Of a DNA stretch of 27,737 nt, positions 7,093-14,487 are shown in pieces (position 1 is the stretch's first letter; the number at the start of each line of letters is the position of its first letter). Source of the stretch: RUG11462 sp045649405. Lineage in GTDB: Bacteria; Bacillota; Clostridia; Oscillospirales; Acutalibacteraceae. Both the position numbers and the translations under genes were made by a program. The stretch is taken from assembly GCA_045649405.1 (NCBI GenBank), contig JAZRPW010000025.1:1-27737 (forward strand). The letters are read 5' to 3'. Under the pieces are notes generated by a model, which saw only the letters and a list, made by a program, of their open reading frames with translations, was not told the DNA's origin and searched no databases.

Positions 7093-8175
7093 TTAGTCCA
7101 TATAACCTTTAGCTGTAAGAAGTTCAGCCATAAGAAGAGCACCACCTGCTGCACCTCTTAATGTGTTGTGTGAAAGACATACAAATTTGTAATCATATTG
7201 TGTGTCTTCTCTAAGTCTACCAATTGAAACTGCCATACCGTTTTCGTTCATACGGTTGAGTTTTGTTTGTGGCATATTATCTTCTTCATAATAATACAAG
7301 AAATGTTTTGGAGCAGAAGGAAGTTCTAACTCTTGTGGAACTGAAGAGAAGTTTCTCCAAATCTCAATCATTTCTTCTTTGCTTGGTTTTTTCTCAAAGT
7401 TTACAAAAACAGCACCCATATGGCCGTTTGAAACAGGAACTCTTAAACATTGAGCAGTAAAGTTTGGAGCAGTTGCAGGAACGATTTCTTCGCCTTCAAT
7501 TTTACCCCAAATTTTAAGTGGTTCTTGCTCTGATTTTTCTTCTTCGCCACCGATGAATGGAATAACGTTATCAATCATTTCTGGCCATGTGTCAAATGTT
7601 TTACCAGCACCAGAAATAGCTTGATATGTACAAACTAAAACGTCTTTAACACCAAATTTGTCGTGCAATGGGTAAAGAGCAGGAACATATGATTGTAATG
7701 AGCAGTTTGATTTAACTGCAACGAAACCTTTTTTAGTGCCCAAGTGTTTTCTTTGAGCTTCAATAATTTCTGCATGTTCGTGGTTGAGTTCAGGAACAAT
7801 CATAGGAACATCAGAAGTGCCTCTGTGAGCAGAGTTGTTTGAAATTACTGGACATTCGTGTTTAGCATACTCAATTTCAAGTGCTTTGATTTCATCTTTT
7901 TTCATATCAACAGCACAGAAAACAAAATCAACCATTGAAGTGATTTCATCGATATCAGCAGTTGCATCGAAAATAACTAAATCTTCCATGTTTTTTGGCA
8001 TTGGTTCTTCAAGTGCCCAACGGCTACCTACAGCTTCTTTGTAAGTTTTGCCTTTTGAACGAGGAGATGCAGCGAGCGCTACAACTTCATACCAAGGGTG
8101 GTTTTCAAGCAACACTGCAAAGCGTTGACCAACCATACCTGTTGCACCTACGATACCAACTTTGTACTTTTTCAT
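7093..8175 (-). CDS. asd: Aspartate-semialdehyde dehydrogenase, archaeal/fungal-type branch
   Basis: The enzyme reduces aspartyl phosphate to aspartate semialdehyde with NADPH, the branch point to lysine, threonine and methionine. At 360 residues with ISNNSAHRG and IVPELNHEH, the sequence looks like the archaeal/yeast-type branch rather than the classic E. coli type. The NADP loop is GATGMVGQ (10-17), the catalytic cysteine is Cys158 (KSNCSLQS), and RVPVSNGHMG carries the conserved active-site His. The start is ATG 8175 with GGAAGGA seven bases upstream; a TTG five codons earlier overlaps that ribosome binding site. It is the first gene of the asd-dapA-dapB-ACT operon. Confidence 0.96.
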   Translation of the reverse strand: MKKYKVGIVGATGMVGQRFAVLLENHPWYEVVALAASPRSKGKTYKEAVGSRWALEEPMPKNMEDLVIFDATADIDEITSMVDFVFCAVDMKKDEIKALEIEYAKHECPVISNNSAHRGTSDVPMIVPELNHEHAEIIEAQRKHLGTKKGFVAVKSNCSLQSYVPALYPLHDKFGVKDVLVCTYQAISGAGKTFDTWPEMIDNVIPFIGGEEEKSEQEPLKIWGKIEGEEIVPATAPNFTAQCLRVPVSNGHMGAVFVNFEKKPSKEEMIEIWRNFSSVPQELELPSAPKHFLYYYEEDNMPQTKLNRMNENGMAVSIGRLREDTQYDYKFVCLSHNTLRGAAGGALLMAELLTAKGYMD

Positions 8176-8201
8176 AAAAAATCCTTCCAATCTATAACAA
8201 T

Positions 8202-8230
8202 ATTATAAAAATTACTTGTAAATTTTTCAA
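8202..8230 (-). promoter_or_regulatory. Promoter of the asd-dapA-dapB-ACT operon
   Basis: On the minus strand, TTGAAA (8230-8225) and TATAAT (8207-8202) are 17 bases apart. The predicted start near 8195 leaves a leader of about 20 nt before asd, too short for a lysine riboswitch or T-box. The site overlaps the divergent queA promoter. Confidence 0.75.
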
Positions 8231-8244
8231 AAATGCAATATAAT
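8216..8244 (+). promoter_or_regulatory. Promoter of the queA unit, overlapping the asd promoter
   Basis: TTGTAA (8216-8221) and TATAAT (8239-8244) are 17 bases apart. It shares 15 bases with the minus-strand asd promoter, so polymerase should not occupy both at once. The leader to queA is about 83 nt and contains the imperfect palindrome TTCTTAATAAGAA (8257-8269), a possible operator. No preQ1 riboswitch was recognised. Confidence 0.7.
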
Positions 8245-8333
8245 ATAAATCAAATATTCTTAATAAGAACATAATACCCTATTATATAAATCATTTTCGT
8301 ATTATTTTATCACACAATGAAAGGAATGTCAAT

Positions 8334-9356
8334 ATGAGAAAACAGGATTTTTATTACAATTTACCTGAAGAATTAATTGCACAACATCCAGCTGAAAATC
8401 GTGAAGAATCAAGATTGATGTTGCTTGACAAAAATACCGGAAATGTTGAACATAAACACTTTTATGATATTATTGATTATTTAAATGAAGGCGACTGTTT
8501 GGTGCTTAATAATACAAAGGTAATTCCGGCACGTATTTACGGCACTCGTGTTGACACCGGTGTAGTGGTTGAATTTTTGCTTTTAAAGAACTTGGGAGAT
8601 GATAGATGGGAGTGTCTTGCAGGTCCTGGTAAAAAAGCAAAGGTTGGCTACGAATTTACATTTGCAAACGGCATTTTAAAAGCAATTGTTGATGATGTAA
8701 AAGATGATGGTAATAGAGTTATCAAGTTTTCTTATGAAGGCAATTTTTATGAAGTTCTTGATAAAGTTGGTGAAATGCCGTTACCACATTATATTCATGA
8801 GCGCTTGAAAGATTGCACACGTTACCAAACTGTTTATGCAAAACACGAAGGTAGCGCTGCAGCACCTACTGCTGGACTTCATTTTACAAATGAGTTGTTG
8901 GAAAAGGTAAAGGCAAAAGGCGTAAAAATTGCTTATGTAACTTTGCACGTTGGTCTTGGCACATTTAGACCTGTAAAAGCAGATAATATTGAAGACCATT
9001 TAATGCATTCTGAACATTATATAATGCCTGAAGAAACTGCCAATGTTATTAATGAAACCAAGAAAAATGGTGGCAGAGTAATCTGTGTTGGCACAACCTC
9101 TTGCAGAACAGTTGAGTCGGTTGCATCAAAAGGCGAAATTAAAGCCGATGAAGGCGATACTTCAATTTTTATCTACCCAGGTTATGAATTTAAATGTCTT
9201 GATGCACTTATTACCAATTTTCATTTACCTGAAAGCACATTGATTATGCTCATTTCTGCACTTGCAGGCAGAGAAAATGTTTTGAATGCTTACGAAACCG
9301 CCGTTGAAGAAAAATACAGATTTTTCTCATTCGGCGATGCTATGTTTATTAGTTAG
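8334..9356 (+). CDS. queA: S-adenosylmethionine:tRNA ribosyltransferase-isomerase
   Basis: QueA transfers and isomerises the ribose of SAM onto preQ1 at position 34 of tRNA, giving epoxyqueuosine. The protein is 340 residues, a normal length. It begins with the family signature FYYNLPEELIAQHPA and contains LNNTKVIPARIYG, HEGSAAAPTAGLHFT, VTLHVGLGTFRPV and TNFHLPESTLIML. The ATG at 8334 follows AAAGGA. It is the first gene of a run with a HAD phosphatase and tgt, the enzyme acting just before it. The queCDEF genes for making preQ1 are not in the window, so either synthesis elsewhere or uptake is possible. Confidence 0.97.
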   Translation: MRKQDFYYNLPEELIAQHPAENREESRLMLLDKNTGNVEHKHFYDIIDYLNEGDCLVLNNTKVIPARIYGTRVDTGVVVEFLLLKNLGDDRWECLAGPGKKAKVGYEFTFANGILKAIVDDVKDDGNRVIKFSYEGNFYEVLDKVGEMPLPHYIHERLKDCTRYQTVYAKHEGSAAAPTAGLHFTNELLEKVKAKGVKIAYVTLHVGLGTFRPVKADNIEDHLMHSEHYIMPEETANVINETKKNGGRVICVGTTSCRTVESVASKGEIKADEGDTSIFIYPGYEFKCLDALITNFHLPESTLIMLISALAGRENVLNAYETAVEEKYRFFSFGDAMFIS

Positions 9357-9378
9357 CAAAGGATTAAGGTTTAAATTT

Positions 9379-10023
9379 ATGAATAAAGCTGTTATATTTG
9401 ATATGGACGGAACTTTATGGGACGCTACTAAACAAGTTACTGATTCTTGGAATATAGTTTTCGAAAAACACGAAAACGCCTCTAAAATTTCTTACAAGGA
9501 TATGCAAGATTCAATGGGGCTTATGATGGATGATATTATCAAACGTCTTTTGCCAAATTGTTCTGATAATGAACAAAAAGTAATTTTAAAAGAGTGTGAA
9601 GAGTTTGAAAACGAATATCTATGCTCTAATTGCGGTAAGTTATACGATGGCTTAAAAGAAGCGCTAATGTCTTTGAGAAATAATGGATATAAACTTATGA
9701 TTGTTACTAATGCTCAAGATGGTTATGTTCAAGCGTTTTTTGCTTCAAGTGGGCTTGAAAATCTTTTTGATGATTATGAAATGTATGGACGAACTTTGCT
9801 TCCTAAAGATGAAAATATTAAATTGATTTTAAAAAGAAACAATATTGAAGAAGCTGTGTATGTTGGCGATACAATCTGGGATTACAATTCTGCTACTAAG
9901 GCAGGATTACCATTTATACACGCGAGTTATGGTTTTGGAAAGGTTCCTGAAGCAAAATATAAAATTGAAAATCTTAATGAACTTACCGAGCTTGTGATGA
10001 ACCTAATAGAGTTGAAAAATTGA
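9379..10023 (+). CDS. HAD-family phosphatase (phosphoglycolate phosphatase-like)
   Basis: A 214-residue haloacid dehalogenase-superfamily hydrolase. Motif I is FDMDGTLWD with nucleophile Asp8 and acid Asp10. Motif II is IVTNA with Thr110, motif III is Lys143, and motif IV is VGDTIWD with Asp164 and Asp168. A helical cap lies between residues 15 and 90, subclass I. The substrate cannot be told from the sequence; family members cleave small phosphoesters such as phosphoglycolate or nucleotides. ATG 9379 is chosen because AAGG lies nine bases upstream; an earlier in-frame start at 9286 lies inside queA. The gene sits 22 bases after queA and 62 before tgt, so it may be cotranscribed with queuosine genes, possibly by chance. 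Confidence 0.88.
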   Translation: MNKAVIFDMDGTLWDATKQVTDSWNIVFEKHENASKISYKDMQDSMGLMMDDIIKRLLPNCSDNEQKVILKECEEFENEYLCSNCGKLYDGLKEALMSLRNNGYKLMIVTNAQDGYVQAFFASSGLENLFDDYEMYGRTLLPKDENIKLILKRNNIEEAVYVGDTIWDYNSATKAGLPFIHASYGFGKVPEAKYKIENLNELTELVMNLIELKN

Positions 10024-10085
10024 TGGATTGAAATGTTGATTTTATTGCTACAAATATACTACAACCAAAATATAAGGAGATATAA

Positions 10086-11219
10086 ATGTCATATAAATTA
10101 ATTAAAAAAGACGGAAACGCTAGACGCGGTGAGTTTACAACTGTTCACGGAACTGTGCAAACACCTGCTTTTATGAATGTTGCTACTTGTGGCGCTATCA
10201 AAGGCGCTGTTTCCGCTTATGATTTAATGGAAAACAAATGTCAGGTGCAACTTTGTAACACTTATCATTTGCATTTGCGACCTGGTGATGAAAATGTTAA
10301 AAAACTTGGTGGTTTGCATAAGTTTACTGGCTTTGAAGGACCAATTTTGACCGATAGTGGTGGATTCCAAGTTTTCTCACTTAGTAGCCTTAGAAATATT
10401 ACTGAAGAAGGTGTAACTTTCCGTTCACACATTGATGGCCATAAAATTTTTATGGGGCCTGAAGAAAGTATGCAGATTCAATCAAATTTAGCATCTACTA
10501 TTGCTATGGCTTTTGATGAGTGTGTTGAAAATCCTGCGCCATATTCTTATGCTTCAGAGTCTTGCAAACGAACAACCCGTTGGCTTGAGCGTTGTCAAAA
10601 GAAGATGAAAGAATTAAATATGAGAGATGATACTATAAATAAAGACCAACTTTTGTTTGGTATCAATCAAGGTTGTACTTTCGAAGATTTAAGAGCAGAG
10701 CATATGAAAATCATTGCTGATATGGATTTAGATGGTTATGCTATCGGCGGTCTTGCAGTTGGTGAGCCGGCTGAAGTTATGTATTCTGTAATAGAAGCTG
10801 TTGAGCCGTTTGCACCAAAAGATAAAATTCGTTATTTAATGGGTGTTGGTACTCCTATGAATATTATCGAGGGTGTGCGTAGGGGAGTTGACTTGTTTGA
10901 CTGTGTAATGCCTTCAAGAAACGCAAGACATGGACAACTTTTCACTTGGAAAGGTATTGTTAATCTTAACAATGCAAAATATATGCTTGATGAAGAGCCA
11001 ATTGATACTGAATGTGATTGCCCAGTTTGTCAAAAACACTCAAAGGCATATATTAGACACTTGCTTAAAGCAAATGAAATGCTTGGAATGCGCCTTTGCG
11101 TTATTCACAATCTTTATTTCTATAACACTCTTATGGAGAAAATTAGAAAAGCAATTGACGAAGATAGATATGAAGAATTTTATCAATCACAAAAGGGCGT
11201 AATTGATAAGCGAATCTAG
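10086..11219 (+). CDS. tgt: tRNA-guanine transglycosylase (queuine tRNA-ribosyltransferase)
   Basis: Tgt exchanges guanine-34 of tRNA-Asp, -Asn, -His and -Tyr for preQ1. The protein is 377 residues. The general base is Asp90 in LTDSGGFQVFS and the nucleophile is Asp272 in DLFDCVMPSRNARHG. GINQGC and GGLAVGEP are also present. The structural zinc site is Cys310, Cys312, Cys315 and His341. ATG 10086 has AAGGAG seven bases upstream. It is followed 10 bases later by a lipoprotein gene, where many bacteria have yajC. Confidence 0.97.
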   Translation: MSYKLIKKDGNARRGEFTTVHGTVQTPAFMNVATCGAIKGAVSAYDLMENKCQVQLCNTYHLHLRPGDENVKKLGGLHKFTGFEGPILTDSGGFQVFSLSSLRNITEEGVTFRSHIDGHKIFMGPEESMQIQSNLASTIAMAFDECVENPAPYSYASESCKRTTRWLERCQKKMKELNMRDDTINKDQLLFGINQGCTFEDLRAEHMKIIADMDLDGYAIGGLAVGEPAEVMYSVIEAVEPFAPKDKIRYLMGVGTPMNIIEGVRRGVDLFDCVMPSRNARHGQLFTWKGIVNLNNAKYMLDEEPIDTECDCPVCQKHSKAYIRHLLKANEMLGMRLCVIHNLYFYNTLMEKIRKAIDEDRYEEFYQSQKGVIDKRI

Positions 11220-11229
11220 AGGTGATTTC

Positions 11230-12282
11230 GTGAAAAAGGTTTTATCTGTTATTTTGATTTTAGTGTTTTTTTCTTTTTCGTCTTGTAGCAATGCTAAGAT
11301 TTTAAATGAAGTTGAATTTAACAAAACTAATTACAACAATATTCAAGATTTTTTTACTGACGATTTTTGGTACGATGATGGTAATGTTTATTACAGTAGT
11401 GATGATTTGTATAATTTAAGGTGGTTTTGTAAAAACAGCGAAGGTACAAAGAAGTTATTCACTGAATATCAATTTATGAAGTTAAATAATTGTGACTATG
11501 GACAATTTAATAATTCATTACAATCTTATGGAAATATTGTTTATACTTGGTTTTCTGCTGATAAAGAAAATATTTTTTACAAGTATGATAAAGATAATAA
11601 AAAACTTGAAGAAATATTTAGAGTTAAAGACCGAGTGCATCTATGGGCAGTTAAAGATGAAAAGTTGATATATTCTGTTTACGAAAGTGAATTTAATATT
11701 GTTTTATATGTTTATGATTTGAAGACAAATTTAAATAAAATTATAGCAAAAGAATTATTGGGCTTTGGAATTGTCGAAGATAGTGTAAGATACATATTAA
11801 GGTTTAATCCGAGTGCAAGTAGTAACCAAAATGTTTATGAGTATAGTTTGAAAAGCAATGAATATGAGCCTATTTGTGGTTGCGATGAATTTGTCGAAAT
11901 GTATGAGCAAGATTTGGTATTCAATTTCACTAAAAACAAAGTTGTATTTTATTCAGATGAAGCACCTAAAGATTTGTATATTTTGAATACTGATACTTCA
12001 AAAGTGAATAAATATAGTTTGCCGCACTCAATTCAGTTAATTTCTTGTTATGATGAGTATGCATTTGCATCTTTGTACAACAAAGATGATAATTCAATAA
12101 TTGCTCATATTAATTTAGATAATGGTGAATATAAAACCATAAAGGAAAATATAGATTGTCAATTAGTGAACGCTATCAATGATAATCAAGCGTTTATTAT
12201 AGCCTATACTAATGAAGTGATTAGAACAAAGGTTGAATACATTTTGATTGATAAAGACGGAGTTTGCGATAAAGTAATTTAA
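11230..12282 (+). CDS. Putative lipoprotein of unknown function, beta-rich
   Basis: A 350-residue protein with a lipoprotein signal: two Lys, a hydrophobic stretch (VLSVILILVFF) and a cysteine at 19 in SFSSC, the likely lipidation site. It should sit outside the cell, anchored in the membrane. The rest is a series of short strands rich in Tyr, Asp and Asn with repeated patterns such as NVYYSSDD, NIFYKYDKDNKKL and VLYVYDLKTN, suggesting a beta-propeller-like fold, but no family was recognised. GTG 11230 is chosen because AGAGGTGA is just upstream and the signal peptide then starts properly; an in-frame TTG at 11203 lies inside tgt. No terminator was seen between it and the infC promoter. Confidence 0.7.
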   Translation: MKKVLSVILILVFFSFSSCSNAKILNEVEFNKTNYNNIQDFFTDDFWYDDGNVYYSSDDLYNLRWFCKNSEGTKKLFTEYQFMKLNNCDYGQFNNSLQSYGNIVYTWFSADKENIFYKYDKDNKKLEEIFRVKDRVHLWAVKDEKLIYSVYESEFNIVLYVYDLKTNLNKIIAKELLGFGIVEDSVRYILRFNPSASSNQNVYEYSLKSNEYEPICGCDEFVEMYEQDLVFNFTKNKVVFYSDEAPKDLYILNTDTSKVNKYSLPHSIQLISCYDEYAFASLYNKDDNSIIAHINLDNGEYKTIKENIDCQLVNAINDNQAFIIAYTNEVIRTKVEYILIDKDGVCDKVI

Positions 12283-12299
12283 AAATAGAACAAAAACAC

Positions 12300-12328
12300 T
12301 TGACAAAGCGGTAAAGATGTGGTAAGAT
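12300..12328 (+). promoter_or_regulatory. Promoter of infC-rpmI-rplT
   Basis: A consensus TTGACA (12300-12305) is followed after 17 bases by TAAGAT (12323-12328). It is the best -35 element in the window, as expected for a ribosomal-protein operon, and gives a leader of roughly 150 nt. Confidence 0.82.
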
Positions 12329-12339
12329 ATCATCAACAA

Positions 12340-12456
12340 CAAAGAAGAACCGTCCGGTTCTCGCCTTGTGGTATTATCTTAACAAGGCCAATCTTACCGC
12401 TTTTTTAGTGTAATTATGCGGTTTTGTGTCGGACGGAAATTATTCCGTCTTTTTTT
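12340..12456 (+). ncRNA. L20-type cis-regulatory leader with attenuator before infC
   Basis: The leader can fold in exclusive ways. Terminator form: GACGGAA (12432-12438) pairs with TTCCGTC (12443-12449), followed by seven T; upstream, GAACC (12347-12351) pairs with GGTTC (12356-12360), and GCCTTGT (12363-12369) with ACAAGGC (12382-12388). Antiterminator form: CCGTCCG (12350-12356) pairs perfectly with CGGACGG (12430-12436), which breaks both the first hairpin and the terminator. A second U-tract (12401-12406) follows UACCGC, which can pair with GUGGUA (12368-12373). In Bacillus, L20 binding to such a leader promotes termination. The position before infC-rpmI-rplT and the architecture fit the L20 leader family; the assignment rests on context and hand folding. 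Confidence 0.75.
12432..12456 (+). terminator. Attenuator terminator before infC
   Basis: The seven-pair stem GACGGAA/TTCCGTC with the four-base loop ATTA is followed by TTTTTTT (12450-12456). It stands 15 bases before the infC ribosome binding site. Confidence 0.8.
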
Positions 12457-12482
12457 GTTGTAAAATTTATCGGAGGTGTTTA

Positions 12483-13001
12483 ATCATCAGTAAAAAAGAA
12501 CATTCCATTAATGAAGAAATCAGAGATGAAAAAGTAAGACTTATCGGTGCAGACGGTGCACAACTTGGTATCGTGTCTTCTGACGACGCTTTGAAACAAG
12601 CTGAAGCAGCAAACCTTGACCTTGTTAAAATTGCGCCAAACGCTGAACCACCAGTTTGCAAAATTATGGACTATGGTAAGTTCAAATTTGAGCAAGCAAA
12701 GAAAGAAAAAGAGGCAAGAAAAGCCCAAAAGGTTATTGAAACCAAAGAAATAAGACTTGGTCTTAATATTGATGTTCATGATTTCAATACAAAACTTAAG
12801 CACACACAACGCTTTATTGCAAATGGCGATAAAGTAAAAGTATCTATTCGTTTTAAAGGCCGTGCAATTGGTCACACAGAGCTTGGTCTTGACACAATGA
12901 ACAGATTTGCTGAAGCTTGTACTGAATTTGCAGCAATTGAAAAACCTGCAAAAATGGAAGGTAGAAACATGCTGATGTTTTTAGCGCCTAAGAAGAATTA
13001 A
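12483..13001 (+). CDS. infC: Translation initiation factor IF-3, AUC start
   Basis: IF-3 binds the 30S subunit and checks start codon and initiator tRNA pairing. The protein begins ISKKEHSINEEIRDEKVRL, colinear with Bacillus IF-3, and has no ATG, GTG or TTG there. Two adjacent ATC codons (12483 and 12486) follow GGAGG (12472-12476) by six and nine bases; the first is taken. Rare AUU/AUC starts are a known feature of infC and allow IF-3 to repress its own synthesis. The N-domain covers about residues 8-80 (PPVCKIMDYGKFKFE), a lysine-rich linker follows, and the C-domain includes RFKGRAIGHTELG. Length is 172 residues. An upstream GTG at 12426 lies within the terminator and is rejected. Confidence 0.95.
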   Translation: MISKKEHSINEEIRDEKVRLIGADGAQLGIVSSDDALKQAEAANLDLVKIAPNAEPPVCKIMDYGKFKFEQAKKEKEARKAQKVIETKEIRLGLNIDVHDFNTKLKHTQRFIANGDKVKVSIRFKGRAIGHTELGLDTMNRFAEACTEFAAIEKPAKMEGRNMLMFLAPKKN

Positions 13002-13024
13002 TTATATTTGAGGAGGACAATACA

Positions 13025-13222
13025 ATGCCTAAGATTAAAACACATTCAGGTGCAAAGAAAAGATTCAATCTTACTAAAAGCGGAAAAGTAAAAAGAGCAC
13101 ACGCTTTTAAATCACACATTCTCAACAAGAAAACAACAAAGAGAAAAAGAAACTTGAGAAAAACTACTATCGCTGATAAAACAAATACACCAGCAGTAAA
13201 AAGACTCATTCCTTATAAATAA
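13025..13222 (+). CDS. rpmI: 50S ribosomal protein L35
   Basis: A 65-residue, very basic protein with the L35 pattern MPKIKTHSGAKKRF near the start, AHAFKSHIL in the middle and a C-terminal KRLIPYK. The ATG follows AGGAGG by seven bases. It lies between infC and rplT, the standard order, and is expected to share their L20-controlled transcript. Confidence 0.97.
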   Translation: MPKIKTHSGAKKRFNLTKSGKVKRAHAFKSHILNKKTTKRKRNLRKTTIADKTNTPAVKRLIPYK

Positions 13223-13262
13223 GATGAATTTTTTTAATGCCTAAAGAAAGGAAAGATGAACA

Positions 13263-13619
13263 ATGGCAAGAGTTAAAGGTGCGATGATGACTCGCAAAAG
13301 AAGAAATAAAACTTTAAAATTAGCTAAAGGTTACTTTGGTTCTAAACATAAACTTTTTAAAACTGCTAAACAAGCAGTTATGAAATCAGGTCAATATGCT
13401 TATATCGGCCGTAAACAAAAGAAAAGAGATTTCAGAAGACTCTGGATTACTCGTATTTCTGCAGCTTGCAAAATGAATGGTATGATCTACTCAACTTTCA
13501 ATAACGGTCTTAAAAAAGCTGAAATTGGCATGAACAGAAAAATGCTCGCTGAAATGGCTGTTTCAGATGCAGCTGGTTTTGCAGCTCTTTGTGAACAAGC
13601 TAAAGAAGCTTTAAAGTAA
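13263..13619 (+). CDS. rplT: 50S ribosomal protein L20
   Basis: This 118-residue protein is needed early in 50S assembly and is the probable repressor of the operon through the leader before infC. The signature regions ARVKGAMMTRKRRNK, LAKGYFGSKHKLF, YAYIGRKQKKRDFR and LWITRISAACKMNG are clear. The ATG at 13263 is preceded by AAGGAAAG. The gene ends one base before 13621 and is followed at once by a strong terminator. Confidence 0.97.
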   Translation: MARVKGAMMTRKRRNKTLKLAKGYFGSKHKLFKTAKQAVMKSGQYAYIGRKQKKRDFRRLWITRISAACKMNGMIYSTFNNGLKKAEIGMNRKMLAEMAVSDAAGFAALCEQAKEALK

Positions 13620-13628
13620 TATGAAATT

Positions 13629-13676
13629 CGTACCCGAAGTCATTTTGTCTTCGGGTGCGTTTTGTTTATTTTTTAA
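13629..13676 (+). terminator. Intrinsic terminator after rplT
   Basis: CGTACCCGAAG (13629-13639) pairs with CTTCGGGTGCG (13649-13659), 11 pairs including one G-U, with a nine-base loop and then TTTTGTTTATTTTTT. It separates the ribosomal-protein operon from the methyltransferase gene. A reading frame that begins at 13621 runs through it and is not used. Confidence 0.9.
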
Positions 13677-13683
13677 AAATTTT

Positions 13684-14487
13684 ATGCTGAAATTGGTGTT
13701 TGATTTGAAATTGATTTCCAGTAAAAGCAATCAAAAAATTAAAGATACTAACAAGCTGTTTTGTTCTTCAAAAATGAGAAGTCAAAGCGGCTTATTCGTG
13801 CTTGAAGGCATAAGATTATGCTTTGACGCTTACAAAAGTGGCGTTGAAATTGAGACTGTTTTTGTAACAGAAAACTGCCTTGAAAAGTCTAAAGAAATGG
13901 CAGAAAAAATCATTAACAAAGCAAATGAATCATACTTAGTAACACAAGATGTTATTAAGCATATTTGTGACACTGTTTCGCCACAGGGAATTGTTTGCGT
14001 TTGCAAAGTCAAGAATTGTGAATTGAGACTTGAAGATGATTCTAAATTTGCAGTGCTTGTTGATGTGCAAGACCCTGCAAATGTTGGCACAATTAGCAGA
14101 ACTGCCGAAGCTTTTGGAATTAATGCTTTGGTTGTTTGTGGCGGTTGTGATATTTATAATCCAAAAGCTTTAAGAGCATCAATGGGCGCTTTGTTTAGAT
14201 TACCTGTTTTGCAATTTAATGAAACTGAAATGTTTGATTATTTCAAAAACAATGGTGTCAAAACCTTTGCGTCAACTCCAAGAGAAACTGCAAAGAAACT
14301 TACAGAAACTAACTTTTCTGGTAAGTGCGCAATGTTGATTGGTAATGAAGCGAACGGATTGCCAAAAGAAACAATTGATAATTGCGATGTATCAGTTACA
14401 ATTCCAATGCTTGGTCGTGCAGAATCACTCAATGCTGCAGCTGCTGCATCTGTTTTGATGTTTGAAATGGTGCGAGGTAGCGTATGA
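13684..14487 (+). CDS. TrmH/SpoU-family RNA 2'-O-methyltransferase
   Basis: A SAM-dependent methyltransferase of the knotted SPOUT fold, probably acting on 23S rRNA or tRNA ribose. An N-terminal RNA-binding part (SSKSNQKIKDTNKLF, then GLFVLEGIRLC) is followed by the three SpoU motifs: VDVQDPANVGTISRTAEAFG, MGALFRLPV, and LIGNEANGLPKE with IPMLGRAESLNAAAAASVL. The exact target cannot be told. The start is uncertain: ATG 13684 has no clear ribosome binding site, and TTG 13711 (LISSKSNQK) is also possible. The gene lies just after the rplT terminator and overlaps the next gene by ATGA. No clear promoter was seen, so readthrough or a weak promoter within the terminator region is likely. Confidence 0.9.
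   Translation: MLKLVFDLKLISSKSNQKIKDTNKLFCSSKMRSQSGLFVLEGIRLCFDAYKSGVEIETVFVTENCLEKSKEMAEKIINKANESYLVTQDVIKHICDTVSPQGIVCVCKVKNCELRLEDDSKFAVLVDVQDPANVGTISRTAEAFGINALVVCGGCDIYNPKALRASMGALFRLPVLQFNETEMFDYFKNNGVKTFASTPRETAKKLTETNFSGKCAMLIGNEANGLPKETIDNCDVSVTIPMLGRAESLNAAAAASVLMFEMVRGSV

Noticed and set aside
8176..8333. Lysine riboswitch or preQ1 riboswitch in the asd/queA interval
   Set aside because: The asd leader is about 20 nt, and the 83-nt queA leader shows no conserved preQ1 stem-loop with an A-rich tail.
10024..10085. Separate promoter for tgt
   Set aside because: TTGATT and TATACT are present, but the spacing is 13 bases, too short for a convincing promoter.
12426..12482. GTG start for infC giving a 19-residue N-terminal extension
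   Set aside because: The extension lies across the attenuator terminator, has no ribosome binding site, and does not resemble IF-3; the AUC start after GGAGG fits the family.
13621..13683. ATG at 13621 as start of the SpoU methyltransferase
   Set aside because: This stretch is the rplT terminator hairpin and has no ribosome binding site; the encoded residues do not match the family.
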